Shown here: one piece after another, positions 1-9,599 of the stretch
Layout of the letters: the number at the start of each line of letters is the position of its first letter
How positions within the stretch are numbered: position 1 is the first letter of the stretch
Origin: Shimia sp. Alg240-R146
GTDB taxonomy: Bacteria; Pseudomonadota; Alphaproteobacteria; Rhodobacterales; Rhodobacteraceae
NCBI RefSeq assembly: GCF_947331465.1
Contig: NZ_CAMZOK010000003.1
Location: 766,237 to 830,236, forward strand
Direction of reading: 5' to 3'
DNA: 64,000 nucleotides
The notes under the pieces: model-generated
Told to the model about the DNA's origin: nothing
Databases searched by the model: none
The model's input: only the letters and a program-made list of their open reading frames with translations
Position numbers and translations under genes: made by a program

Positions 1-3000
1 GTGCAACCGCCGGCACGCAAAGGCCACCTGACGCTGGCGATGCGCCTGATTGAGGACCTGATGGCCGAACCGCGCAGCCTGATTGCGGCTTGGCGCGGGG
101 ACAAACGATTTGAGCGGAGCTATCGCAAGACAGAACTTGGCGCAGAAGATATGCCGGTTTGGAGAGACGGTGGCACCTATCTGATCACTGGCGGATTTGG
201 CGGAATTGGCCTGACCGTGGCGGAACGCGCCATTCGCGAGGCCCGCGCCAATGTGGTGCTGATCTCTCGCGATGGGCTGCCGGAGCGGGCAAAATGGGCC
301 GCGTATTTGCGCGGCCATGCCCCGCAGGATCGCATTGCCCGCCGCATTCGCGCCGTCGAACGACTCGAAAGCCTTGGTGGCGAGGTACTTTGTCTGGCGG
401 CCGACGTGTGCAACATCGACGAAATGGGCGATGCTGTCGCCACCGCGCGCGCGGCCTTTGGCCCCATTAACGGTGTGATCCACGCCGCGGGCGTGATCGA
501 CGACGCCCCGCTTTTGGCCAAAACATCTGCGCAGATTGACGACGTGCTGGCGCCGAAATTGCACGGCACACAGGTGTTGGAACAACTCTTCCCCGATGGC
601 GATCTTGACTGGTTGGTGTTGTTCAGCTCGTCCTCTACCGCCACCGCGCCCGTGGGGCAGATCGATTATGTTGCCGCCAACGCTTACCTGAACGCTTATG
701 CGCAATCCCGCCGTGGCGACGCGACCCGCGTACGGGCGATCAACTGGGGCATTTGGGCCGAGATCGGCATGGCGGCCGAAGCTGTCGCAGCGCGACAGGG
801 CAACGTTGCCCCGAAGCCATTGGAACCCATCAGCGCGCCGTTGTTGGACACTGCGGGATTTGACGCCGCAGGACATCGCATCTTTGAAGCGCGCTATGAC
901 ACGTCGCGCTGGGTGTTGGATGAGCACCGCACCAAAGAGGGCGCGGCGATCCTGCCCGGTACCGGATACATCGAACTCGCGGCTGAGGCGCTGCGTGAAC
1001 ATGGCGAGGACGGCGGATTTGCCCTGCGTGACTTGCTGTTCCTGCGTCCCTTGCGTGTGGACGAAGGCGAGACCCTCATCATGCGTGTGCGTTTGGAACG
1101 CTCGGACGAGGGGTATCGGTTTGAGGTGCAAAGCGCTTGCCTTTTTGAAGGCCGCGAGGCGTGGCAAACCCACGCTGAGGCTCGATTGATCCCCAGCGCC
1201 GGGAAACCGCCTGTTCTAGATATTGCCAGCGCTAAGGCCCGCGTAGGTGACGGAACCAAAGCGGCAGGGTCCTCTGCGCTGTCGGCCCCGCAAGAAGCGC
1301 ATTTGACGTTCGGCCCGCGTTGGAAGGTCCTGCGTGAGATGGCCCTCCGCGATGGCGAAGGCTTGGCATCGCTGGCGCTTGATCCGCAGTTTGCCAACGA
1401 TGGCTGCCTCCTGCCTCCCGGCTTGCTGGATATAGCGACCGGATGGGCGATGGATCTGATCCTCGGCTATGGGCAAGCACATCTCTGGGTGCCGGTCAGC
1501 TATGACGCGCTGACGATGTATGCGCCGTTGCCGTCCGAAATCGTAAGCCACGTCCGCCTTGCCTCCGGCACCAGCGCCGAAGGTGTGGTCCGTTTTGATG
1601 TGACACTCGCCGCACCGGACGGCGCGGTCTGTGTCGAGGTTCAAGGTCTGTCGATCCGCCGGGTCGAGGCCGCTGGCTTGGTCGCGCAACCGCCGCTGAG
1701 CGCGGCCGAAATCTCTTTTGATACCCAGGGTCAGACGATGCATCCTCTCTCAGCTGCAGAGGAACGTCTGATCCACAACCTGAGTCAGGGCATCCCGCCT
1801 GCGCAAGGCGCTGCGATGTTTGAGGCCGCCTTGCGCGCGCCCCTGACTCAGGTCGTTATTTCTTCGCTCGATCTGCCCTCGCTTATTGCGCAGGCAGAGG
1901 CGGGCGTGTCCGACACTGCGGGCGACGGTCAGGCGTTTGAACGTCCCGAGCTGGACACAGATTTTGTCGCGCCGTCAAATGACATCGAACGCACCTTGGC
2001 CGGTTTCTGGCAGGACTTGCTGGGCGTCGACAAAGTCGGCACGCGTGACAGTTTCTTTGACCTTGGCGGGCACAGCCTGATTGCAGTGCGTCTGTTTGCG
2101 ATGGTCAAAAAGGCCTATCGCATTGAGTTCCCGATCTCGGTCTTGTTCGAAGCGCCTACGATCGAAACCTGTGCAGCGATGATTGCGGATCGCGTCGGTG
2201 GCGACACGCCGTCTGACGTCAGTCAGACCCGTGCGAGCGAAGGCTCATCTGAGCCTGAGACCGCGCCGCGCGCCGCCAGCCGTTTCACCCATCTAGTGCC
2301 CATGCACAGCGGAGAAGGCGGGCCGCGACGCCCGTTCTTCCTTGTGGCGGGCATGTTCGGCAACGTGTTGAACTTGCGCCATCTCGCGCATCTAATTGGG
2401 GCTGACCGGCCGTTTTATGGCCTTCAGGCGCGTGGTCTTTTGGGCGACGCCGCACCGCATGATGACCTGCAAGAAGCCGCGCGTGACTACATCGCCGAGA
2501 TGCGGCAAGTGCAGCCGAGCGGGCCGTATCTGCTTGGAGGGTTTTCCGGCGGCGGCATCACCGCTTACGAAATCCGACGCCAGCTTGAGGCTGACGGAGA
2601 AGAGGTCGCGCTTGTCGCACTGCTTGACACACCGCTGCCGCGGCGCCGTGCGCTTTCGCGGGCTGACCGGATGAAAATCCAGATGCAGGAACTCAAGGCC
2701 AAAGGCCTCGCCTATCCGCTGATCTGGGCCAAAAACCGTATCGCTTGGGAGCTCTCCAAGCGTCGTGCGCCGGAAGAAACCGCACAGGACGCGCAAGGCC
2801 AACAGTTCCACGATGCCGAAATCGAGGCGGCGTTTTTGCGTGCCGTTGCCACCTATGATGTCACGCCGTGGACCGGCAACCTCGTGCTGTTCCGTCCGCC
2901 TCTTTCGGGTAAGTGGGATATGGGTGAGGGTCGTTTGGTCGACGCGGACCGCGCTTATGTGTTCTCCGACAACGACTGGGGCCAATACGTGCCGCACGTC

Positions 3001-3138
3001 CAGGTCTTTGAGGTGCCGGGAGATCACGATAGTATGGTTCTGGAACCCAATGTGCGTGTGCTGGCAGCCCGCATGAAAAAGGTGATCGCCGAAGCCGAGG
3101 CCACCTTTAACAGCCAGCATAGGGAGGCCGCCGAATGA
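1..3138 (+). CDS. Type I polyketide synthase, C-terminal part (KR-DH-carrier-TE), 5' truncated by window edge
   Basis: This is the last 1045 residues of a modular PKS; the upstream part lies outside the window and the GTG at position 1 is probably not its start. Ketoreductase (about 55-250) has a TGGFGGIG nucleotide loop and the active-site Ser/Tyr pair (FSSSS and QIDYVAANA). A hot-dog dehydratase (about 290-560) has the HxxxG...PGTGYIE motif and a second-half LPPGLLD aspartate. A carrier domain (about 655-735) has the phosphopantetheine serine at 692 in LGGHSL. A thioesterase (about 775-1035) has nucleophile Ser849 in GFSGG and a late His in GDHDS. It therefore reduces and dehydrates a chain, then releases it. 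KR before DH is unusual for modular PKSs. It overlaps the next gene by 4 bp. Confidence 0.9.
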   Translation: MQPPARKGHLTLAMRLIEDLMAEPRSLIAAWRGDKRFERSYRKTELGAEDMPVWRDGGTYLITGGFGGIGLTVAERAIREARANVVLISRDGLPERAKWAAYLRGHAPQDRIARRIRAVERLESLGGEVLCLAADVCNIDEMGDAVATARAAFGPINGVIHAAGVIDDAPLLAKTSAQIDDVLAPKLHGTQVLEQLFPDGDLDWLVLFSSSSTATAPVGQIDYVAANAYLNAYAQSRRGDATRVRAINWGIWAEIGMAAEAVAARQGNVAPKPLEPISAPLLDTAGFDAAGHRIFEARYDTSRWVLDEHRTKEGAAILPGTGYIELAAEALREHGEDGGFALRDLLFLRPLRVDEGETLIMRVRLERSDEGYRFEVQSACLFEGREAWQTHAEARLIPSAGKPPVLDIASAKARVGDGTKAAGSSALSAPQEAHLTFGPRWKVLREMALRDGEGLASLALDPQFANDGCLLPPGLLDIATGWAMDLILGYGQAHLWVPVSYDALTMYAPLPSEIVSHVRLASGTSAEGVVRFDVTLAAPDGAVCVEVQGLSIRRVEAAGLVAQPPLSAAEISFDTQGQTMHPLSAAEERLIHNLSQGIPPAQGAAMFEAALRAPLTQVVISSLDLPSLIAQAEAGVSDTAGDGQAFERPELDTDFVAPSNDIERTLAGFWQDLLGVDKVGTRDSFFDLGGHSLIAVRLFAMVKKAYRIEFPISVLFEAPTIETCAAMIADRVGGDTPSDVSQTRASEGSSEPETAPRAASRFTHLVPMHSGEGGPRRPFFLVAGMFGNVLNLRHLAHLIGADRPFYGLQARGLLGDAAPHDDLQEAARDYIAEMRQVQPSGPYLLGGFSGGGITAYEIRRQLEADGEEVALVALLDTPLPRRRALSRADRMKIQMQELKAKGLAYPLIWAKNRIAWELSKRRAPEETAQDAQGQQFHDAEIEAAFLRAVATYDVTPWTGNLVLFRPPLSGKWDMGEGRLVDADRAYVFSDNDWGQYVPHVQVFEVPGDHDSMVLEPNVRVLAARMKKVIAEAEATFNSQHREAAE

Positions 3139-4139
3139 GTGACGCCCCCCGCCTTTTGACCGTGATCCTGAATTGGCGCACGCCGGAGATGACTCTGCGT
3201 GCTGCCCAGGCAGCTGCGCGCGAAATGCATGGCATCGACGGGCGCATCGTGATTGTCGACAACGACAGTGGGGACGGCAGTTTTGAGATGATCCGTGATG
3301 GTCTCGCGCACGCCACTTGGGCCGAGAACCGCGTTGAGGTTGTGCAATCGGGCCATAATGGCGGCTTTGGCGCGGGCAACAATTTTGGCATCCGGCACGG
3401 CGCCGCCAAGGGCTTTGACTACGTCTATATTCTCAACTCTGATGCGTTTCCCGATGCGGGCAGCATTCAACTGCTGCTGGCACATCTGACGCTCAATCCT
3501 GACGTTGGCATTGCTGGCAGCTATATCCATGGCGAAGACGGCGCACCGCATGTCACCGCGTTCCGCTTTCCCACGGTCTGGAGCGAGCTTGAGGGTGCCG
3601 CGCGACTTGGCGTGATTTCGCGGATGCTAAAAAACCATATCGTGCCGTTGCCGATCCCACCTGAGACCATGCGCGTGGATTGGCTTGCGGGTGCATCGAT
3701 GATGCTGCGCCGCGAGGTTCTTGAAGACATTGGCCTCTTTGATGAGAGCTTTTTCCTCTATTTTGAAGAAACCGATTTGTGCCTGCGGGCCGCACGGGCC
3801 GGATGGCCCACCGAATATGTGCGCGCCAGCGAAGTGACGCATATCGGATCCGTGTCCACCTGTATGAAAACATGGCAACGCATGCCGTCTTACTGGTTTG
3901 ACAGCCGCCTGTATTATTTCCGCAAAAACCATGACAGCGCCTTTGCACCCACGCTGGCGCATGTCACCGGCACGCTGATCTGGAAACTACGCCGCATCAT
4001 TGGGCGCAAACCGCGGCGAGATCCCAATTGGTTCCTTTGGGACCTGATCCGCCATTATCTTCGCAACATTTCCAACCGGGCCCCGCGCGATCGGTCCGCA
4101 ACACCCACGCTAAACCCGCGCAAGGAGGCCAACACATGA
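3135..4139 (+). CDS. Family 2 glycosyltransferase (rhamnosyltransferase-like)
   Basis: The 334-aa protein is a GT-A fold, GT2-type glycosyltransferase that would move a sugar from a nucleotide donor. Visible motifs are the N-terminal ILNWRTPEMT strand, IVDNDSGDGS, the metal-binding NSDAFP (a DXD equivalent), and a central WLAGASMMLRREV / DESFFLYFEETDLCLR block typical of rhamnosyltransferase-like enzymes. No membrane segment is apparent. The start ATG overlaps the PKS stop by 4 bp (ATGA) and its own stop overlaps the NRPS start by 4 bp, so it is translationally coupled to both megasynthase genes. I infer that the PKS/NRPS product, or a carrier lipid linked to it, is glycosylated. Donor and acceptor cannot be read from the sequence. 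Confidence 0.85.
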   Translation: MSDAPRLLTVILNWRTPEMTLRAAQAAAREMHGIDGRIVIVDNDSGDGSFEMIRDGLAHATWAENRVEVVQSGHNGGFGAGNNFGIRHGAAKGFDYVYILNSDAFPDAGSIQLLLAHLTLNPDVGIAGSYIHGEDGAPHVTAFRFPTVWSELEGAARLGVISRMLKNHIVPLPIPPETMRVDWLAGASMMLRREVLEDIGLFDESFFLYFEETDLCLRAARAGWPTEYVRASEVTHIGSVSTCMKTWQRMPSYWFDSRLYYFRKNHDSAFAPTLAHVTGTLIWKLRRIIGRKPRRDPNWFLWDLIRHYLRNISNRAPRDRSATPTLNPRKEANT

Positions 4140-7100
4140 GCCTTGATACCCTTTCCACTGCTCGCATGAGCGCCGTGATGATCGGCAATGAAAGCCTGCT
4201 GATCCAATGCGCCACGATGTGGCGGGACGCAGGCCATGCCATTGCAGCCATCGTCACACGCGCCACCGATATTCGGACGTGGGCGGAGCGCGAAGGGCTG
4301 CGGGTTGTGTCCTCTGATGCGGATATTGCAGAGGCGCTTCGAGGCGAGGCATTTGATTGGTTGCTGTCGATTGCCAACCTCGACATGTTGCCGCAAGCGG
4401 TACTGGGTTTGCCAACCAGAGGTGCGGTGAACTTTCACGACGGGCCGCTGCCGCGCTATGCGGGTTTGAACGCGCCAGTTTGGGCGCGACTTAACCAAGA
4501 GGCCCGTCACGGCATCACTTGGCACAAGATCGAAGCCAAAGCCGACACTGGCGACATCATTGCGCAGCGCATGTTTGACATTGCACAGGCCGACACCGCG
4601 CTGACGCTGAACACCAAAGCCTATGCCGCCGCAATCGAGAGCTTTCCGGAAGTTGTCACCGCTCTGTCCGATGGTTTGCCTGATGCGCGGCCTCAAGACA
4701 TGGGGCAACGCAGCTATTTCGGTCTTGGCCATCTGCCGGAGGCGGCAGGTCGGATCGATTTCCGCCGCGATGCCCAAGAGGTCGTCGCGCTGGTGCGCGC
4801 GCTGGACCATGGCGATTATTTCAACCCGTTGTGCGCGCCGAAGTTCGTCGCGTCAGGCCGTGTGTTGCTGGTCGGAGCCGCCGAGATCGCCGAAAGCGCA
4901 GGCCATGGTGAACCCGGCGCGGTGTTGGCCGTCGGCCCTGATGCGGTGACCATCGCCTGTGGACGCGGGGCTGTGACCTTGTCCTGCCTGACCGACAGCG
5001 CAGGACACACACAAATCCCTGGCCATGTCATCCGCGACGGAGAACGTCTGCCTCTGTTGGATCGCGCCGCCGCCGAGACGCTGAGCGCCACCATGGCCAA
5101 AGTTGCCAAGTCCGACGCCTTTTGGCGCGCGCGTCTGGCGGCTTTTCTACCGGCAAACCTGCCTTTGATCGCCGCAGCTGGCGATCTGCCCGATATGCGC
5201 AGGGTCGCGTTGACCCTGCCCGAGTTGCCCTCCAAGCAAGCCCTGACCGCAGTGACCCTTTGGGCGTTGCGGTCAGGGGTACCGGAGGCTTGCGACATTG
5301 CCCTGTGTCCCGCCGACCTGCCTCGCGCGGCTGGCATTCTGAGCGATTGGGTGCCTTTGCGAGTGAATACCGAGGTCCTGCAGGGCACCGTGGCCAGTGC
5401 GGTAGATGCTGTTACGTCAACGCTCGAGACACTGACCCACAACGGCGCTTGGGCGCAGGATTTGATTGCCCGTGACCCGACCCTCGCCGCACCGGGAATG
5501 CCTGATTTGGCGGTCACACTGGATGGGTCTGGCGCGGTCGAAGGCGCTGCTCTGACAGTTGCGCTTGGCGATGCTCCGGCATTGCATTTTGACGCCACAC
5601 GGCTCAGCGACGCCCACGCCAAACGCCTGGTCGCGCGTTTGGAGCTTTTGGCAGAAGCCATGGCGGATGACACCGCGGTTCAAGACTTGCCGTTCTTGCC
5701 GGAAGCCGAGCGCCAAGACCTGCTGACCAATTGGAACGACACAGCCGTCGATTTTGATGCGGACGCCACCATTGTCGCCCAATTTGAGGCGCAAGTTGCT
5801 GCCACGCCGAATGCAGCGGCATTGGTTTATGAGCATGATACGCTCAGCTATGCGGATCTTAACGCCCGGGCGAACCGTGCTGCGCATGTGCTGCGCGATA
5901 TGGGGGTGACACACGGGGCTTTGGTCGGATTGTGTACCCGTCGCGGTCCCGATCTGGTGGTCGGGGCGCTGGCGATCCTAAAGGCAGGCGGTGCCTATGT
6001 GCCGATGGACCCAACCTATCCCGCCGATCGTCTGGCGCATTTTATTGCCGATTCAGGCTGCGGTGTGATCGTCACACAAGTGGCGCTTGCCAAAGACTTG
6101 CCTGACCATCAGGCACAGGTCTTGCAACTCGACACTGACGCGCGGCTGTCAAAAGCCAGTGCGCAGAATCCCGATGTGATTTCTGGCGGCGATGATCTCG
6201 CCTATCTGATCTACACCTCCGGTTCTACCGGCACGCCCAAAGGGGTGATGGTCGAGCACGGCAATGTCGCCAATTTCTTTGCTGGGATGGACGCGCGGAT
6301 ATCCTACAACATAGGCGACACGTGGCTTGCGGTCACATCTCTCAGCTTTGATATCTCGGTGCTGGAGCTGTTCTGGACCCTCTCGCGCGGCTTTAAGCTT
6401 GTGCTATCCGGTGACGAGACCACCACCCAGATCTCGGGTGGGCGCCTGCCGGCGGCGTCGGGTGGCATGGAGATGTCGATTTATTACTGGGGCAACGATG
6501 ACGGTCAGGGGTCCAAGAAATACGAACTGCTGCTGGAAGGCGCGAAATTTGCTGACGCGCATGGGTTTTGCGCCGTTTGGACGCCAGAACGCCACTTCCA
6601 CGCCTTTGGCGGCCCCTACCCCAACCCGTCGGTCACCGGCGCGGCGGTGGCGGCTGTGACCAAACAGATCGGCGTGCGCGCCGGATCTTGCGTCGCGCCC
6701 CTGCACCACACAGCCCGCATCGCCGAAGAATGGGCGGTGATCGACAACCTGACCAACGGCCGCGCGGGTATGGCGATTGCCTCGGGCTGGCAGCCGGACG
6801 ACTTTGTGCTGCGCCCTGAAAACACGCCGCCCGCCAACAAGCCTGCGATGTTTGAACAGATGACGGAGCTGCGCAAACTTTGGCGCGGCGAAGAGGTCGC
6901 ATTCGCCAAGCAGGATGGCTCGATGCATGCGGTGCTGACGCAACCGCGGCCCGTGTCCAAAGAGCTGCCGCTGTGGGTGACCACGGCGGGTAATCCCGAG
7001 ACCTGGAAAGAGGCCGGGCGGCATGGCTGCAACGTGCTGACGCACCTATTGGGGCAAAGCGTGGACGAGGTTGGCGGCAAAATTGCGCTGTATCACGATG

Positions 7101-8794
7101 CGCTGCGCGAAGCGGGGCACAATCCCGATGATTTCAGCGTGACCTTGATGCTGCACAGCTTCTTGGCCGAGGATCGCGAAAAGGCGCGCGAAATCGCCCG
7201 CGAACCAATGAAAGACTACCTGCGCAGCGCGGCGGGATTGATCAAACAATACGCTTGGGCCTTCCCTGCGTTCAAAAAACCCGAAGGCGTCGACAACGCG
7301 TTTCAACTCGACCTTGGCGGTCTGACTGAGGAAGAGCTTGAAGGCATTCTGGACTTTGCCTTCCTGCGGTATTTCGAAGACTCGGGTCTGTTTGGCACCA
7401 TTGAAGACGCATTGGATCGGGTTGAGCAGGTCAAACGCATCGGTGTGACCGAGATCGCCTGTTTGATCGACTACGGCATCGATACCGCCACCGTTATGGA
7501 GGGGCTCAAGCCCTTGGCCGAAGTGCTGCGGCTGGCAAATGAGGGCGGCGAATTGGACCCGTCGGATGTGTCGATTGCGGCGCAAATGATCCGCCATGAC
7601 GTCAGCCACTTGCAGTGCACCCCGTCGATGGCGCGGATGATTGCGATGAACGACGAGGCGCGGTTTGCGCTACGTGGTGTGGATCATTTGATGATCGGTG
7701 GTGAGGCGCTTTCGGGCGGTCTGGTTGCCGATCTGAACGCGGCCACCGATGCGGGCATACAAAATATGTATGGCCCAACCGAAACCACCATCTGGTCAAC
7801 AACCGGCATGGCCGAGGCGGGCGAAGGTGTCGCCAATATCGGCGCGCCGATTGCCAACACGGGAATCTACGTGCTGGACGCGGCGGGTGATCCCGCGCCC
7901 GTTGGGGTGCCCGGCGAGTTGTTGATCGGCGGCGCAGGCGTGACGCGTGGCTATTGGCGGCGCGAAGCGTTAACGGCGGAGCGTTTTGTCGAGAACCCCT
8001 TTGGCGAGGGGCGGCTTTATAAAACCGGCGATCTGGTGCGCTGGCGCGATGACGGCAAGCTCGATTTCCTTGGACGCGCCGACCATCAGGTCAAGCTGCG
8101 CGGCTATCGCATTGAGCTGGGCGAAATCGAAACCCGTCTGGAAGAAATCACCGGCGTCGCACAATCCGTGGTTATGCCGCGTGAAGACACGCCGGGCGAT
8201 GTGCGCCTCGTAGCGTATCTGCGTGGCGATGCGATACCGGATGAGGCGGACATACGCGCGGCGTTGCGGGCCAATCTGCCAGCCTTCATGCGGCCCCAAC
8301 ACTATGTCACCGTCACCGATTTCCCGCTGACGCCCAACAAAAAGGTCGACCGCAAGGCGCTTCCGTCACCGGAAGAAACCCGCACTGTCGCGGTCACGAA
8401 ACCCGTCGCTGCGGCACCCGTGACTGCACCGGTCGCGGTGACAGGCGATGTCGCGGCCACGGTTGCGGCGGTTTGGTCGCGGGTGTTGGGGGTGGCCGAA
8501 GTCAACGCAACCGACAACTTCTTTGACATTGGTGGGCACAGCCTTTTGGCCGTTCAGGCGCATCGGGACATCCGCACCGAAACCGGCGCGGCGAAGCTGT
8601 CGATCACCGACATTTTCCGCTTTCCAACCATGGCCGGACTGGTCACACGTATCGAAGAGCTAACGGGCGGCTCCCGTCCCGCAGATGCGCCGCAGGTGGC
8701 GAGCCGCGAAGATGTTGCGGACCGTGCCGATGGGCGCGCGGAAATGATGAGTAAGCGCCGCGCCATGCGCGCGCGTCGCAGGGCGAGGACGTAA
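4136..8794 (+). CDS. NRPS: formyltransferase - partial condensation-like - adenylation domain interrupted by luciferase-like monooxygenase - carrier
   Basis: The 1552-aa protein starts at ATG 4136 behind AAGGAGG; the frame is open further upstream, but this start overlaps the previous stop. Residues 1-270 form a methionyl-tRNA-formyltransferase-like domain with an intact NFHDGPLPRYAG motif and a later ADTGDI aspartate. Residues about 360-540 resemble only the distal part of a condensation domain plus the C-A linker; no HHxxxDG is present. The adenylation domain starts about 550, with YTSGSTGTPKG near 690. At about 779 an in-frame flavin luciferase-like monooxygenase (MSIYYWGNDDG ... GMAIASGWQPDD) runs to about 1135, after which adenylation resumes (GGEALSGG, NMYGPTETT, YKTGDL). 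A carrier domain has Ser1469. This architecture is known as the MupA/Atu3671-type monooxygenase embedded in NRPSs. Substrate unknown; I infer a formylated and oxidised amino-acid unit. Confidence 0.9.
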   Translation: MSLDTLSTARMSAVMIGNESLLIQCATMWRDAGHAIAAIVTRATDIRTWAEREGLRVVSSDADIAEALRGEAFDWLLSIANLDMLPQAVLGLPTRGAVNFHDGPLPRYAGLNAPVWARLNQEARHGITWHKIEAKADTGDIIAQRMFDIAQADTALTLNTKAYAAAIESFPEVVTALSDGLPDARPQDMGQRSYFGLGHLPEAAGRIDFRRDAQEVVALVRALDHGDYFNPLCAPKFVASGRVLLVGAAEIAESAGHGEPGAVLAVGPDAVTIACGRGAVTLSCLTDSAGHTQIPGHVIRDGERLPLLDRAAAETLSATMAKVAKSDAFWRARLAAFLPANLPLIAAAGDLPDMRRVALTLPELPSKQALTAVTLWALRSGVPEACDIALCPADLPRAAGILSDWVPLRVNTEVLQGTVASAVDAVTSTLETLTHNGAWAQDLIARDPTLAAPGMPDLAVTLDGSGAVEGAALTVALGDAPALHFDATRLSDAHAKRLVARLELLAEAMADDTAVQDLPFLPEAERQDLLTNWNDTAVDFDADATIVAQFEAQVAATPNAAALVYEHDTLSYADLNARANRAAHVLRDMGVTHGALVGLCTRRGPDLVVGALAILKAGGAYVPMDPTYPADRLAHFIADSGCGVIVTQVALAKDLPDHQAQVLQLDTDARLSKASAQNPDVISGGDDLAYLIYTSGSTGTPKGVMVEHGNVANFFAGMDARISYNIGDTWLAVTSLSFDISVLELFWTLSRGFKLVLSGDETTTQISGGRLPAASGGMEMSIYYWGNDDGQGSKKYELLLEGAKFADAHGFCAVWTPERHFHAFGGPYPNPSVTGAAVAAVTKQIGVRAGSCVAPLHHTARIAEEWAVIDNLTNGRAGMAIASGWQPDDFVLRPENTPPANKPAMFEQMTELRKLWRGEEVAFAKQDGSMHAVLTQPRPVSKELPLWVTTAGNPETWKEAGRHGCNVLTHLLGQSVDEVGGKIALYHDALREAGHNPDDFSVTLMLHSFLAEDREKAREIAREPMKDYLRSAAGLIKQYAWAFPAFKKPEGVDNAFQLDLGGLTEEELEGILDFAFLRYFEDSGLFGTIEDALDRVEQVKRIGVTEIACLIDYGIDTATVMEGLKPLAEVLRLANEGGELDPSDVSIAAQMIRHDVSHLQCTPSMARMIAMNDEARFALRGVDHLMIGGEALSGGLVADLNAATDAGIQNMYGPTETTIWSTTGMAEAGEGVANIGAPIANTGIYVLDAAGDPAPVGVPGELLIGGAGVTRGYWRREALTAERFVENPFGEGRLYKTGDLVRWRDDGKLDFLGRADHQVKLRGYRIELGEIETRLEEITGVAQSVVMPREDTPGDVRLVAYLRGDAIPDEADIRAALRANLPAFMRPQHYVTVTDFPLTPNKKVDRKALPSPEETRTVAVTKPVAAAPVTAPVAVTGDVAATVAAVWSRVLGVAEVNATDNFFDIGGHSLLAVQAHRDIRTETGAAKLSITDIFRFPTMAGLVTRIEELTGGSRPADAPQVASREDVADRADGRAEMMSKRRAMRARRRART

Positions 8795-9525
8795 TGACAA
8801 ATCCCTCTGAACACCTGACCGATCTGCTGGATCTGGCCCGACGGTTTGCACCGCGCGGCGTTGGTGTTGGCGTGGCCGACCCGACGCAAAGCCCGGCCAC
8901 GGTCTTGCCCGAAGAGGCCGTGGCCATCGCCAGCGCGATCCCCAAGCGAAAACGCGAGTTCGCTGCGGGTCGTCGTGCAGCTCGGCAAGCTTTGCAATCG
9001 CTGGATCTGCCAGCCGTGGCCATACCTAAAGGCACCGACCGCGCGCCGGTGTTTCCCACCGGCATCGCCGGATCGATCACCCATAATCGAGGCGCGGCAT
9101 TGGCTATTGTCGCGCCCCAAACGCGCTTTCGCGCGCTTGGCGTTGACGTGGAACCGCAAGCGCCGTTGAAGCCGGAATTGATCAAGGCGATTTGCACGTC
9201 CGAAGAGGCCGCGATGCTCGCACAACTTCCAGAGGCCGAGCGGCTTTTGCTGGCCCGCCGCCTGTTTTCCGCGAAAGAAGCGGTGTTTAAGGCGCAGTTT
9301 CCGATCACACGGCAGGTGTTTGGCTTTCAGGCCGCCTCGATCACGTTCAACGCTCTGCGCAGCGGGTTTGTCGCGACCTTTCATCGTGACATCGCCTCTA
9401 TCCGCGCCGGAAGCAGCGTATCAGGCCAATGCGGCGTCGCGGGCGGTCATATCCTGACAATGGTCACGCTTGGGGCGGTCGTCGGCACGGAAAACGCCAA
9501 TTTCCCCGTTTGCGCCACGGGATAA
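8794..9525 (+). CDS. 4'-phosphopantetheinyl transferase (EntD/Sfp-like)
   Basis: The 243-aa enzyme attaches the phosphopantetheine arm of CoA to carrier-domain serines. The EntD-type motifs are visible in order: RKREFAAGRRAA, PVFPTGIAGSITH, ALGVDVEP (Mg-binding Asp/Glu) and LFSAKEAVFKAQFP (the conserved KEA helix). The ATG overlaps the final A of the NRPS stop (TAATG), so it closes the four-gene coupled unit and very likely activates the carrier domains at Ser692 of the PKS and Ser1469 of the NRPS. No following gene is in close contact; a 74-bp gap separates it from the exopolysaccharide genes. Confidence 0.93.
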   Translation: MTNPSEHLTDLLDLARRFAPRGVGVGVADPTQSPATVLPEEAVAIASAIPKRKREFAAGRRAARQALQSLDLPAVAIPKGTDRAPVFPTGIAGSITHNRGAALAIVAPQTRFRALGVDVEPQAPLKPELIKAICTSEEAAMLAQLPEAERLLLARRLFSAKEAVFKAQFPITRQVFGFQAASITFNALRSGFVATFHRDIASIRAGSSVSGQCGVAGGHILTMVTLGAVVGTENANFPVCATG

Positions 9526-9599
9526 CCACAATCATTCACCATAGTTAACACCAACAGAGCGCGAAATCACGGCGCCAGAACGACGTTTGAGGATCAGGC

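Noticed and set aside
6460..7560. Apparent break in the NRPS adenylation domain suggesting frameshift or misassembly
   Set aside because: The frame stays open, both adenylation halves continue in order, and the inserted block is a complete known type of luciferase-like monooxygenase.
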